A stretch of DNA of 7,569 nt from JAUWCW01 sp030609125 [NCBI: Candidatus Rokuibacteriota bacterium] (GCA_030609125.1 JAUWCW010000086.1:1-7569), one strand, 5' to 3'; numbered from the stretch's first letter, positions 1-5,990 are shown. Made by a program: numbers and translations. Notes: generated by a model not told the origin, from the sequence alone.

Positions 1-72
1 AACTTCGTCTTCGATGACCGCCTCGAAGCCCGCGAGCTGTTCGTCGATCGTGCTCCATGGCTGGATAAATAG
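1..72 (+). CDS. C-terminal fragment of an unrecognised protein (partial, runs off the left edge)
   Basis: Frame 1 is open from the first base to a TAG at 70-72 and encodes 23 residues, NFVFDDRLEAR followed by ELFVDRAPWLDK. The codons mostly end in G or C, unlike the AT-richer DNA that begins directly after the stop, which favours a real coding end over a chance open frame. I do not recognise the family: the piece is acidic and basic with no membrane segment or motif. The gene would lie on the opposite side of the tRNA-Leu fragment from the rest of the window, so it may belong to the original chromosome rather than to the inserted segment. A chance open stretch of 23 codons cannot be excluded. 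Confidence 0.4.
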   Translation, partial: NFVFDDRLEARELFVDRAPWLDK

Positions 73-123
73 TGCATTATTTATCTACAAGTATCAAGTA
101 TTCTATCCAAAAAGGTTCTCCAG

Positions 124-160
124 AAAATGTCGCCACACATGGCGCATGTGCCGACATTTT
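124..160. repeat. Strong inverted repeat (hairpin), possibly an insertion-sequence end
   Basis: The arms AAAATGTCG (124-132) and CGACATTTT (152-160) are perfect complements. After one C/C mismatch they continue as CACA (134-137) and TGTG (147-150), leaving a 9-base loop. There is no T-tract beyond the A/T ends of the stem, so a terminator is possible but not typical. TGTGCCGACATTTTGTGC (147-164) looks to me like the terminal repeats of IS21-family elements, but that is from memory. No istA or istB homologue is visible within the window, so at most this is an insertion-sequence relic. Confidence 0.5.
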
Positions 161-287
161 GTGCAATACGACTGACTCAGCTATTTTACGCATGGGGGAT
201 CTTCCGGAAATACCAACATGGCGATATGAAGTGGTATGGGCAGTTCAGGAGCTGGATTGCTTACGAGACGGAGTATTTGCGCTGAGC

Positions 288-330
288 AAAAAAAAGACGG
301 CCCCTACTGAGCCGATAATCCCGGGGCTGT
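288..330 (-). terminator. Intrinsic terminator on the minus strand
   Basis: Read on the minus strand, ACAGCCCC pairs with GGGGCCGT (one A/C mismatch) across an 18-base loop and is followed by C and eight Ts (295 down to 288). This is the clearest rho-independent terminator in the window. It would end a transcript entering from the tRNA-Leu side. It lies about 235 bases downstream of the tRNA 3' end, which is far for a tRNA terminator, so a separate small RNA may lie between them. Confidence 0.6.
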
Positions 331-381
331 AGCCAACCGATCGAAGGGAACACCCCAAGCACCCAGTAGGACTTACCCGTC
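296..381 (-). repeat. Long-range inverted repeat that competes with the terminator hairpin
   Basis: GACGG (296-300) is complementary to CCGTC (377-381), and CCTACTG (303-309) is complementary to CAGTAGG (364-370). This gives 12 base pairs with an asymmetric internal loop of 2 and 6 bases. The left arm uses the same bases (297-304) that the terminator stem needs, so on a minus-strand RNA the two structures are mutually exclusive. That is the layout of an attenuator or riboswitch expression platform, or of a closed small RNA with a terminator tail. Neither a ligand core nor a downstream gene on this strand is visible. Confidence 0.45.
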
Positions 382-564
382 CACAAATATGAGTACGTCC
401 TTTGAGCCAGATTGCCAAATGCCTTCTGCGATAGGGGCGCAGCCAGGAAATCCATTTGCTTGCAGTTATCAGAAGGAGCATCCTTCCGGGTGTGGGCGGT
501 ATTCGCAATTTGCATGATTCTCCACACGGGATAAGGGGTCAGCGACGCAAGTGTCTGAAAAGAT

Positions 565-620
565 TGGTGCCGGGAGTGGGTGTCGAACCCACACGAGGAC
601 AAGCCTCAAGGGATTTTAAG
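565..620 (-). pseudogene. 3' half of tRNA-Leu(UAA), an att-site scar
   Basis: On the minus strand this reads, in order: the anticodon loop CTTAAAA with UAA in the anticodon position; the 3' anticodon stem TCCCT; a long class II variable arm (GAGG...CCTC); a T arm GTGGGTTCGACACCCAC with a perfect 5-bp stem; the acceptor 3' strand CCCGGC; and an encoded ACCA tail. The long variable arm and the UAA anticodon identify leucine. Bases beyond 620 should give AGGGA to pair with the anticodon stem but do not, so homology stops exactly at the anticodon loop and the D arm and 5' acceptor strand are missing. The fragment cannot make a tRNA. Tyrosine recombinase elements characteristically leave such 3' halves at the distal end of an insertion. 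The inserted DNA should then lie at higher coordinates, with an intact tRNA-Leu beyond it. Confidence 0.85.
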
Positions 621-628
621 GGCGAAAA

Positions 629-680
629 AAGGGGTTGGTGTAAGTCTTTGGGAACACTTCGCAACTTGCGTCAACCCCTT
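629..680. repeat. 9-bp perfect inverted repeat next to the tRNA fragment
   Basis: AAGGGGTTG (629-637) and CAACCCCTT (672-680) are perfect complements separated by 34 bases. The spacer holds smaller nested repeats: GTGT (638-641) with ACAC (654-657), and CGCAA-C-TTGCG (660-670). The repeat sits between the tRNA core and the 10-bp box array. It could be a protein-binding region of the att site, or an RNA hairpin. The right-hand copy of the repeat unit keeps CAACCCCTT, but its left arm is only approximated by AAGGTGTTG at 7173-7181. Confidence 0.55.
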
Positions 681-752
681 AGTATTATTAGAAAGGCGAC
701 AGTGACTGAGTGTTACTGAATGTGATCCTGGATGGACACCTATTGGGCACCA
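651..752 (+). repeat. att-like repeat unit, left copy
   Basis: This unit recurs in the same orientation at 7236-7345 in diverged form. It contains a CAACCCCTTA block, then tandem 10-bp boxes GTGACTGAGT (702-711) and GTTACTGAAT (712-721). It ends with TGGACACCTATTGGGCACCA (733-752), a 20-bp motif identical in both copies. That motif is itself a pair of boxes, TGGACACC and TGGGCACC, set 11 bases apart. Short boxes at helical spacing beside a tRNA 3' fragment fit the arm-type binding sites of a tyrosine integrase or excisionase; the function is inferred, while the repeats are directly visible. Confidence 0.65.
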
Positions 753-1086
753 CGTTTGACAGACAACTGTGCCCATGAAACTGAGGGAATTTCAGGCATC
801 CGAGTCAAGCACAAGAAATATGTTAGCAACAAGGAATATTGCGAAAACAAAAAAATGCTCTATTTTAGTAATAGGCACCCATTGTAATCCGTTTCGTCCG
901 TCTCGCGTACCATACTTTTTTGGTATTGCTTTCTTTGGGAAGGTAGTCGGATGGAGGGCATGGGCTTCTTTACTCCTGGAGGGCCGCCGTCAACCAGGGT
1001 GGCCGCTCCTCTCTAACGTTCTTCGGGGTCAACTTCATGTCATTTTGTTGAACAGACAGGGTAGTCCAAGGAAAGGAAGAAAGAAG
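753..1086. other. Noncoding gap with a long hairpin; no integrase visible
   Basis: Where an integrase gene might be expected beside att-type boxes, there is no recognisable one on either strand. A frame is open from 769 to 1449 on the plus strand, but it has mixed composition, runs over the tail-protein gene in another frame and shows no domain. The clearest element is a hairpin at 978-1009: GGAGGGCCGCC pairs with GGTGGCC-G-CTCC (one G-T pair, one bulged G) around a 9-base loop. No T-tract follows, so it is not an ordinary terminator. The left half of the gap is AT-rich and holds only poor promoter matches. Confidence 0.4.
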
Positions 1087-1089
1087 ATG
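1068..1089 (+). promoter_or_regulatory. Ribosome binding site and ATG of the tail-like gene, out of frame with its body
   Basis: AAGGAAAGGAAGA (1068-1080) lies 6 bases upstream of ATG at 1087 and is the best Shine-Dalgarno sequence near this gene. The frame from this ATG does not match the conserved body. The matching frame has a TAA at 1097-1099, only 8 bases further on. Removing a single base between 1090 and 1099 joins the ATG to the body and creates a normal signal peptide, so this is probably the original start. Confidence 0.6.
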
Positions 1090-1141
1090 GAACAGATAAG
1101 ACTTCTCTCGGGCAGCACTCTGGCTGCCGGCCCTGGCTCTC

Positions 1142-1621
1142 GTGGTGTCACTCGGCATCGCCCTTCCGGCGAAGGCCCAGGAACTGCACGGCAGAGATCC
1201 CATTTTGAAATTAACCTATACGCTCACTGTGGATGGATCCCTCTTCGGCATTTTCGAAAATTGCCAGGGGATGGGATCGCTTTCCTCCATCGAGAAGTCC
1301 ACGGTGGTGGGTCCCTCGGGCATCGCGATAGTCGAAAAAAGTCCCGGTGCCTTCGAGTACGCGGAGGTCGAGTGCAGCAGGGGTGTAACGTCAAACATGG
1401 ATACGTGGAACTGGAGGCAGATGCTCCTTACGGCCGGAAGCTCCTATAGAAAGCAGGTGACGATCACCATGAATAATTTGCAGCAAATACCTGTAGCACA
1501 GTGGTCCCTGGTGGACGCCTGGCCGGCTGCGGTGCTGCTCACTATGGACACCTCCAGCGGGCAACCGCGGGAAACGGAAGTGATTCTGCTCGTGGCAAAA
1601 TCTATTACGAGAACACAGTAA
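1142..1621 (+). CDS. Exported phage tail-tube (T4 gp19-like) family protein, start frameshifted
   Basis: The frame encodes 159 residues from a GTG at 1142, which has no ribosome site. Residues 19-159 follow the gp19-like tail-tube family: DPILKLTYTLTVDG opens the fold; AEVECSRGVTSNMDTWNW (74-91) matches the family's 'lkRGvt...lw.W' block; and RKQVTITM...VAQWSLVDAWP (103-128) matches its 'i.l.d..g..v.rW.l..awP' block. Length and order are normal for the domain. Upstream in the same frame, 1100-1141 encodes a hydrophobic stretch (ALWLPALALV) that runs into VSLGIALPAKAQ, ending in an AKA-Q-like signal peptidase site. It is cut from its ATG (1087) by one base; repaired, the protein is 177 residues. 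Known tail-tube proteins assemble in the cytoplasm, so a Sec signal is unusual. The frameshift may be real decay or a sequencing error. No sheath, baseplate or other tail genes are nearby. Confidence 0.65.
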   Translation: MVSLGIALPAKAQELHGRDPILKLTYTLTVDGSLFGIFENCQGMGSLSSIEKSTVVGPSGIAIVEKSPGAFEYAEVECSRGVTSNMDTWNWRQMLLTAGSSYRKQVTITMNNLQQIPVAQWSLVDAWPAAVLLTMDTSSGQPRETEVILLVAKSITRTQ

Positions 1622-1847
1622 CCGCGACCAACCACGCTTTTGGGATTTAGTCTCCTGACGGTTACACAAGGGAATGGATGCGACGCAGGGCCTATGCGAT
1701 ACGGCAAAATGCTTGGTTGGGGCGTAATGCGAAACGCAAACGTCTATGGACTGCAACTGCCAGTCATGGGGAGGCCGGACCAGGCTGGATCCGAGCAAGG
1801 TAGACGGATGGGCGGGCCGAGCCAAGCCCGGTCCTCTCGGGTGAGCG

Positions 1848-1866
1848 CCTCTCCCCGAGGGAGGGG
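1848..1866 (+). promoter_or_regulatory. GC-rich hairpin in the leader of the MscS gene
   Basis: CCTCTCCC (1848-1855) pairs with GGGAGGGG (1859-1866), with one T-G pair, around a CGA loop. The purine-rich arm resembles a ribosome binding site but ends 19 bases before the ATG at 1886, too far for direct use. No T-tract follows. The surrounding 1622-1885 gap also holds CGGGC/GCCCG just upstream and no gene. Terminator-like pausing between the tail-like gene and MscS, or a translation-modulating leader, are both possible. Confidence 0.35.
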
Positions 1867-1885
1867 TCAGAAAACGAGACTGTCT

Positions 1886-3616
1886 ATGACGGGTCATGCT
1901 TCCCGGGCACTCAAGTGTATTTACGTGCTATCTATCCTGCTTGGGGCAGTCACATCCGTTCCGGACGTTTCGTCGGCCCTTCCGGAATCAAGCCCCGAGA
2001 CCTCCAAGGCTCAACCTCCCGTGGCGGCGACGCCTGCCGATCAAGCTGTCGAACCACCACGGGACGCCAGGGAGGAAACGACCCTTGACAGGTTGCCGGG
2101 TGGTCTGGCGGGGATCATTACGGTCGAAACCACGGATACTCCGGCGGTGCTGGTGCTTCGCAATCGCAAGATTGTCACATTGAGGGCCCGGTACGGTGGG
2201 ATAACACCAGAAGAACGCGTCAAGGGAGTGGACAAGCGCTTCAGGAAAGCCATCGGGAAAAGGGAAGTCCCCGACGCCACGATGAAGCACTACAAGCCCG
2301 CCATCATCTTCTGGATCGGTGACACGGTTGTCCTCGGGATCACGGCTTCCGACCTAGACCCCCTCGGCGGAGAGTCTCTCTCTCAGGTCGGTTCGGTGAC
2401 CCTGCAGCGTCTCAACCTCGTATTGGCGGGAATCCGGGAGGAGCGTGACCCGAAGGCTTTTCTCCGGGCGCTCGGTCTGGCGTTGCTTGCAATCTTGCTC
2501 CTTGCGGCCCTGTTCAAGCTGATTCGGATCTTGGAGCAGTTCTTCGAACGGAGAATCGCCGTAAGGGAAACGAAAAAAATCGGCACTGCCGCCGCCAGGG
2601 CCATCGCCGTAACCGAACCTCGGCAATTCACCACGATTACCCATCGTATATTCAGTTTTTCCGCTTGGATGGCAAGGCTCCTTCTGGGTTATCTGTGGAT
2701 TCACCTTGTTCTGATGCTTTTCCCTTACACTCGACCCTGGGGGGAGGCGCTGGGAGATTACCTTCTTTCCACCTTTCAGGGCCTCGCCCTCGGCATCCTT
2801 CACACAATGCCGAATCTTTTCACAATAGCCGTCGTATTCGTTATCGCCCGTCTGCTGACCCGACTCTCTCGCACTGTACTGAATGCTGTGTCGTCCGAAA
2901 AAATAAGAATACCTTGGATGTATCCCGAAATGGTTCAGCCCACGAGGCGCATCTTCGTCGTCATCATCTGGATATTCGCTCTCATTGCCGTATATCCCTA
3001 CCTGCCAGGCAGTGGAAGCGAGGCTTTCAAGGGGCTAAGCATTCTTCTCGGTCTGATGATATCGCTGGGCGGCACAGGAGTCGTCAGCCAAGCCATGAGT
3101 GGACTTGTCCTCATGTACTCACGGACACTTCATGCTGACGACTATGTGCGCATCGGGGACACGGAGGGTGTTGTTCTCTCTCTCGGCATGCTTGCTACGA
3201 AGATCAGGACGGCCAAAAGGGAAGAGATCACCATCCCCAACTCGGTCGTCCTGTCCACATCCACCAAGAACTACTCACGTCTGGCCGGTGAAATGGGGGT
3301 GATTATTCACACCTCCGTGAGCATCGGTTACGGCGAGCCATGGAGAAAGGTTCATGAGCAGCTTCTTCTGGCAGCCGATCGGACTCCAGGTTTGAAAAAA
3401 GATCCGAAACCCTTTATTATTCAGACGGCCCTCTCAGATTTCTATGTCGAATATCAGCTGAACGCTTTTTTGCTGCATCCTGAGGAGCGCATTGCCACTC
3501 TGGGTGCCCTGCACGCCGGCATCCAGGATGCCTTCAACGAGGCAGGCATTGCAATCCTTTCTCCGCACTACGTGCACTTGACTCCTGATGAAAATACGGG
3601 TGATACAAAGAAGTGA
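1886..3616 (+). CDS. MscS-family mechanosensitive ion channel, large form
   Basis: This is a 576-residue membrane channel that should open under membrane tension and release solutes on osmotic downshock. A signal peptide covers residues 1-32 (hydrophobic 11-25, small residues before ALPES). A periplasmic region of about 160 residues follows, then membrane segments near 195-212, 258-280, 300-324 and 355-374. The MscS pore helix and domain start near 380, with the glycine/alanine-rich GLMISLGGTGVVSQAMSGLV (389-408). The beta domain follows (DDYVRIGDTEGVV, 418-430; EEITIPNSVVLSTSTKNYSR, 446-465), then the C-terminal cytoplasmic cage. It is much longer than E. coli MscS and resembles the multi-segment MscS-like class. 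The frame is open back to an ATG at 1640, but the upstream part is low-complexity, lacks a leader and overlaps hairpins, so the ATG giving the signal peptide is preferred. Its ribosome site is weak (GAGAC, 1876-1880). Confidence 0.9.
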   Translation: MTGHASRALKCIYVLSILLGAVTSVPDVSSALPESSPETSKAQPPVAATPADQAVEPPRDAREETTLDRLPGGLAGIITVETTDTPAVLVLRNRKIVTLRARYGGITPEERVKGVDKRFRKAIGKREVPDATMKHYKPAIIFWIGDTVVLGITASDLDPLGGESLSQVGSVTLQRLNLVLAGIREERDPKAFLRALGLALLAILLLAALFKLIRILEQFFERRIAVRETKKIGTAAARAIAVTEPRQFTTITHRIFSFSAWMARLLLGYLWIHLVLMLFPYTRPWGEALGDYLLSTFQGLALGILHTMPNLFTIAVVFVIARLLTRLSRTVLNAVSSEKIRIPWMYPEMVQPTRRIFVVIIWIFALIAVYPYLPGSGSEAFKGLSILLGLMISLGGTGVVSQAMSGLVLMYSRTLHADDYVRIGDTEGVVLSLGMLATKIRTAKREEITIPNSVVLSTSTKNYSRLAGEMGVIIHTSVSIGYGEPWRKVHEQLLLAADRTPGLKKDPKPFIIQTALSDFYVEYQLNAFLLHPEERIATLGALHAGIQDAFNEAGIAILSPHYVHLTPDENTGDTKK

Positions 3617-4028
3617 AGCCTGAGACTGTCGTAAGCGTCCCCCGTTAGATAGACAGCCTTTAACCAGAATTGGAAGCTAGTGGACTTTATCCGGGCACTC
3701 TGCTTGAGTTCCAGCACAAAAAGTCCTTTTCCTCAATAGATCAGGAGTACCCCGCATGGGATTATTGATACCTTGCGGGACGCCTCGCCCCTGCCGTGGG
3801 GACAACGGCCTCCTCCTTCCTTCTCCAAAACACATCCTGTCCCTCCTTTCACCGGACAATGCCGGCTAGTGCGGGAGGAACATGTCAACCTATTTCAGGC
3901 TATAATGTTGGACAACACTTTCTGGACGCTACAAGACGGCTTTCGGCGCACCGGAACGGGCGATCTCAGCTTTTGCCTCGACTTCAGTTGTTCCCTGGTC
4001 CCGTCCTCGTTACAACGCCCCTTCCGCC
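3617..4028. other. Convergent intergenic gap between the MscS gene and resB
   Basis: Both neighbours end here. I see no convincing gene: open frames on either strand lack ribosome sites and recognisable sequence, and those on the plus strand run on antisense to resB. A weak stem (CTGTC 3626-3630 with GACAG 3652-3656, 21-base loop, then CCTTT) might help end MscS transcription. CCCGCA and TGCGGG flank another weak stem around 3752-3780, and GGACTTT/AAAGTCC form a long-looped repeat around 3680-3730. A perfect TATAAT at 3901-3906 has no matching -35 box. No good terminator is seen for resB. Confidence 0.4.
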
Positions 4029-5093
4029 TCAGGCACCATCGGCTCCCGCCGCCGAAGGTATCATCCCCAGGTATCCTGCCAACGCCCAGAGGGTCCCGCA
4101 GGCGAGAACGACGGCACCGATGATGGCAAACCAGATCCCCGGATCGCGGTGCACGTCGAAGACCGCCACCTCTGCGGCGGTAAAGCTGACAAACCGGACC
4201 GGCATGCCGTCGAGCACCGCTCCCTGTCGCGTACCGGGACGGTTCGAGAGAAATGCCGCCCCCCCGTGCCGGCCCCGGCTGTCGCGCAGAGCCAGGAGCA
4301 CCCCCGGTCCCGTGAGCGACCCCCGCCGCTCGCCCTCTCCCAGGAGGGCCTGGACCAGGATCCGCCGGCCGTCCCCGAGATCGACGTGACCCCCCGGGCG
4401 GACCCGAACCATCCTCTCCTTACCGAGGCGCAGGACGGCGCCGTCGGGCCGCCCCGCCCGGTCCCGGGGGTAAACGACGGTCGAACCCCAGATGAGGGGG
4501 TGGTTGATGCGGACCTCGCCCGCGGCGGCCTCCCTCTCTCCCTGCAGCAGGGCAACCTCGCTGACAGTGTCCACCGGCCTCCCCCGGTCGTTCGTAACAA
4601 CGCGCATCCCGTCGAGGCGGAGCGCCATGTCGAGGAAAGGGAGCTCTTTCGTCTCTCCCGGGGCGAGCATGATCCTCTGCTCCCGGACGCCGAAGGTGCT
4701 GCCGAGAACGAAGCCGGAGAAGATGAGAAGGAAGCCGAGGTGCACCAGCACTTCCCCGAGCCCGCGCAGGCGGTACCTTCTCTTCAGGAACCAGTTGACG
4801 GTGCAGAAGAGCAGGCTCAGCACGAGCAGATAGGATAGGGCGACAAGGATGTAGACCCAGAGGGAGTGCGGGAGCGTCCGGGGCGCCACCTGCCCAAGCC
4901 ACACCTTGAAAGGGTACGCGTCCATCCTGGCCGAGAAGTTCGGGTCGGCGTAGTAGGCTGTTATCGAGCCGGCAGCAAGGTCGAGGCACCAGAGGAGGCT
5001 GAGGACGACGAAGGTCACGGGAGAGATCGAGACCTTCCAGAGGGCTCTCAGTATTGCCGCCGGCTGTGCGGCCTTCATCATTCCAGTTTTCAT
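4029..5093 (-). CDS. resB: ResB-like (Ccs1/CcsB) cytochrome c biogenesis protein
   Basis: This is the System II partner of CcsA. It holds apocytochrome c and helps deliver reduced haem on the outer side of the membrane. The 354 residues show the ResB plan: membrane segments near 24-44, 77-97 and 117-134, a long periplasmic domain at about 135-317, and a last segment at 319-341. Family marks are SLWVYILVALSYLL (77-90), VLVHLGFLLIFSGFVLG with His118 in segment three, the periplasmic INHPLIWGSTVVYPR (196-210), and HRDPGIWFAIIGA (315-327) before the last helix. The frame is open upstream to 5246, but that part lies inside ccsA and has no ResB character. ATG 5093 lies 16 bases after the ccsA stop, with GGAG 10 bases upstream. 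ATGs at residues 5 and 6 are alternatives. The tight spacing implies co-transcription with ccsA. Confidence 0.85.
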   Translation of the reverse strand: MKTGMMKAAQPAAILRALWKVSISPVTFVVLSLLWCLDLAAGSITAYYADPNFSARMDAYPFKVWLGQVAPRTLPHSLWVYILVALSYLLVLSLLFCTVNWFLKRRYRLRGLGEVLVHLGFLLIFSGFVLGSTFGVREQRIMLAPGETKELPFLDMALRLDGMRVVTNDRGRPVDTVSEVALLQGEREAAAGEVRINHPLIWGSTVVYPRDRAGRPDGAVLRLGKERMVRVRPGGHVDLGDGRRILVQALLGEGERRGSLTGPGVLLALRDSRGRHGGAAFLSNRPGTRQGAVLDGMPVRFVSFTAAEVAVFDVHRDPGIWFAIIGAVVLACGTLWALAGYLGMIPSAAGADGA

Positions 5094-5109
5094 CCTCGCC
5101 AGGCTCCGT

Positions 5110-5904
5110 CTACAGCAGGGGGTGGGAGGTTTTGAAGAGAAGCCCAAGGCCCAGGTAGGTGAAGAGGACCAGCCCGAAACCGGCGATCGCCAGGAGAGCC
5201 ACCGGCCACCCCTGCCACCCTCCGCGGCGGCGCACGTGAATGACACCCGAGTAGTAGAACCAGAGGATCCAGGACCAGAGGTTCTTGATCTTCCACGTCC
5301 AGTAGGAGCCCCAGGCGAGGTAGGCCCAGAGGCTGCCGGCGATCATGCACCAGGTGAAGAGGATGTACCCGATGTAGAGGCACTCGTCGAGAATCCTCCT
5401 GTCGCCTGTCCCCGGGGCGATCTTACTGCCCGTCAGGCGGAGGATCCCGGTCAGCGCCGCCACGCCGAAGAGTCCGTAGGCGGCAAACGACGTCGCCACA
5501 TGAATGAGAAAAAGAGGTGTGTCGATTGCCGGGGTGAGGGGGACGATCGCTCTCGGTCCACGGGAGGCAAGGATAAGAGCGGCGACGGCGAGGGCCGAGG
5601 CAGACGGCAGGAGGGGGGCGGCGCGGTAGCGCAGGTAGAAGTAGAGCGCCGAGCCGGTCACCCAGAGCGCCAGAAAGTGCTGGGTCTCGAAGAGCCCCGT
5701 CACCGGCAGGTGCCCCGAGGCACGCCAGCGAAGGACGAGTTGGAGAAGCTGTCCGCCAAAACCGGCGGCGGCGCACCAGAAGGCAACCTGGCGGAGACGG
5801 CCCTTCCGACGAAAGAGGAGTGAAGTGATGATGGCGATGCCGTAGAGAGCAAGGCTGAAGGTGTGGAGAAACGCCGGATACGAAGTTTCTGCTGCCGTGC
5901 CCAT
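5110..5904 (-). CDS. ccsA: CcsA/ResC-like haem handling protein of cytochrome c System II
   Basis: This is the haem-channel half of the cytochrome c synthase. It is 264 residues with about eight membrane helices (near 12-31, 38-58, 72-91, 98-114, 130-156, 172-197, 209-224, 233-257). The external haem-ligand histidines are visible on either side of the WWD loop: His135 in FLIHVATSFAAYG and His223 in YYSGVIHVRRR. The WWD-type segment reads WGSYWTWKIKNLW (198-210), where typical family members have WGxYWxWDPKExW. The tryptophans are kept, but Asp, Pro and Glu are replaced by Lys, Ile and Asn. The start at ATG 5904 gives the expected N-terminal helix. The frame is open to 6120, but that extension is arginine-rich and overlaps the rtcA end. 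No strong ribosome site is seen. An 86-base gap separates it from rtcA; resB follows after 16 bases. Confidence 0.87.
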   Translation of the reverse strand: MGTAAETSYPAFLHTFSLALYGIAIITSLLFRRKGRLRQVAFWCAAAGFGGQLLQLVLRWRASGHLPVTGLFETQHFLALWVTGSALYFYLRYRAAPLLPSASALAVAALILASRGPRAIVPLTPAIDTPLFLIHVATSFAAYGLFGVAALTGILRLTGSKIAPGTGDRRILDECLYIGYILFTWCMIAGSLWAYLAWGSYWTWKIKNLWSWILWFYYSGVIHVRRRGGWQGWPVALLAIAGFGLVLFTYLGLGLLFKTSHPLL

Positions 5905-5924
5905 CGGCGATATTGTGCCTGCGG

Positions 5925-5949
5925 GGTGCCGCCTGTCAACCGCGGCACC
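5925..5949. repeat. 8-bp perfect hairpin between rtcA and ccsA
   Basis: GGTGCCGC (5925-5932) and GCGGCACC (5942-5949) form a perfect stem with a 9-base loop. It starts 20 bases upstream of the ccsA start codon. There is no T-tract on either side, so it is not a standard terminator. In an rtcA-ccsA transcript it could protect a processed end or reduce read-through and ccsA translation. Confidence 0.45.
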
Positions 5950-5990
5950 GCGGCGGCGGCGGAGATGTCGGCGTATCGGTGACAGGGCCG

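Larger units (their letters stand above)
73..564. other. Gene-poor stretch left of the tRNA fragment, with several RNA-like structures
   Basis: No convincing coding region lies here. The open frames on the minus strand (245-602) overlap each other in two frames, have no clear ribosome site and give proteins without recognisable character. The stretch holds the hairpin at 124-160, the minus-strand terminator at 288-330, the larger inverted repeat at 296-381, and two further small perfect hairpins. One has arms 426-430 and 438-442 (CTGCG/CGCAG). The other has arms 470-477 and 481-488 (CAGAAGGA/TCCTTCCG, one G-T pair). Several hairpins ending in a T-tract on the minus strand would fit a structured transcript of up to about 270 nt. 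I match it to no known RNA family. Confidence 0.4.

Noticed and set aside
245-602. Two overlapping minus-strand open frames left of and across the tRNA fragment
   Set aside because: They overlap in different frames, run through the terminator and tRNA sequence, and encode unrecognisable proteins without clear ribosome sites.
769-1449. Long plus-strand open frame of 226 codons
   Set aside because: It overlaps the recognisable tail-like domain in a different frame, has no domain or good leader and changes composition midway. Only its internal ATG at 1087, with a strong ribosome site, is of interest.
1640-1885. N-terminal extension of the MscS reading frame from ATG 1640
   Set aside because: It would bury the signal peptide 80 residues inside the protein, and the extension is Arg/Gly-rich and unlike channel sequence.
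3626-3656. Possible terminator after the MscS gene
   Set aside because: Only a five-pair stem with a 21-base loop and three Ts; too weak to call.
3901-3906. Perfect TATAAT box
   Set aside because: No -35 element at 16-18 bases and no gene downstream on that strand.
3677-4389. Open frames in and beyond the convergent gap
   Set aside because: There is no ribosome site and no recognisable sequence, and those on the plus strand run into the antisense of resB.
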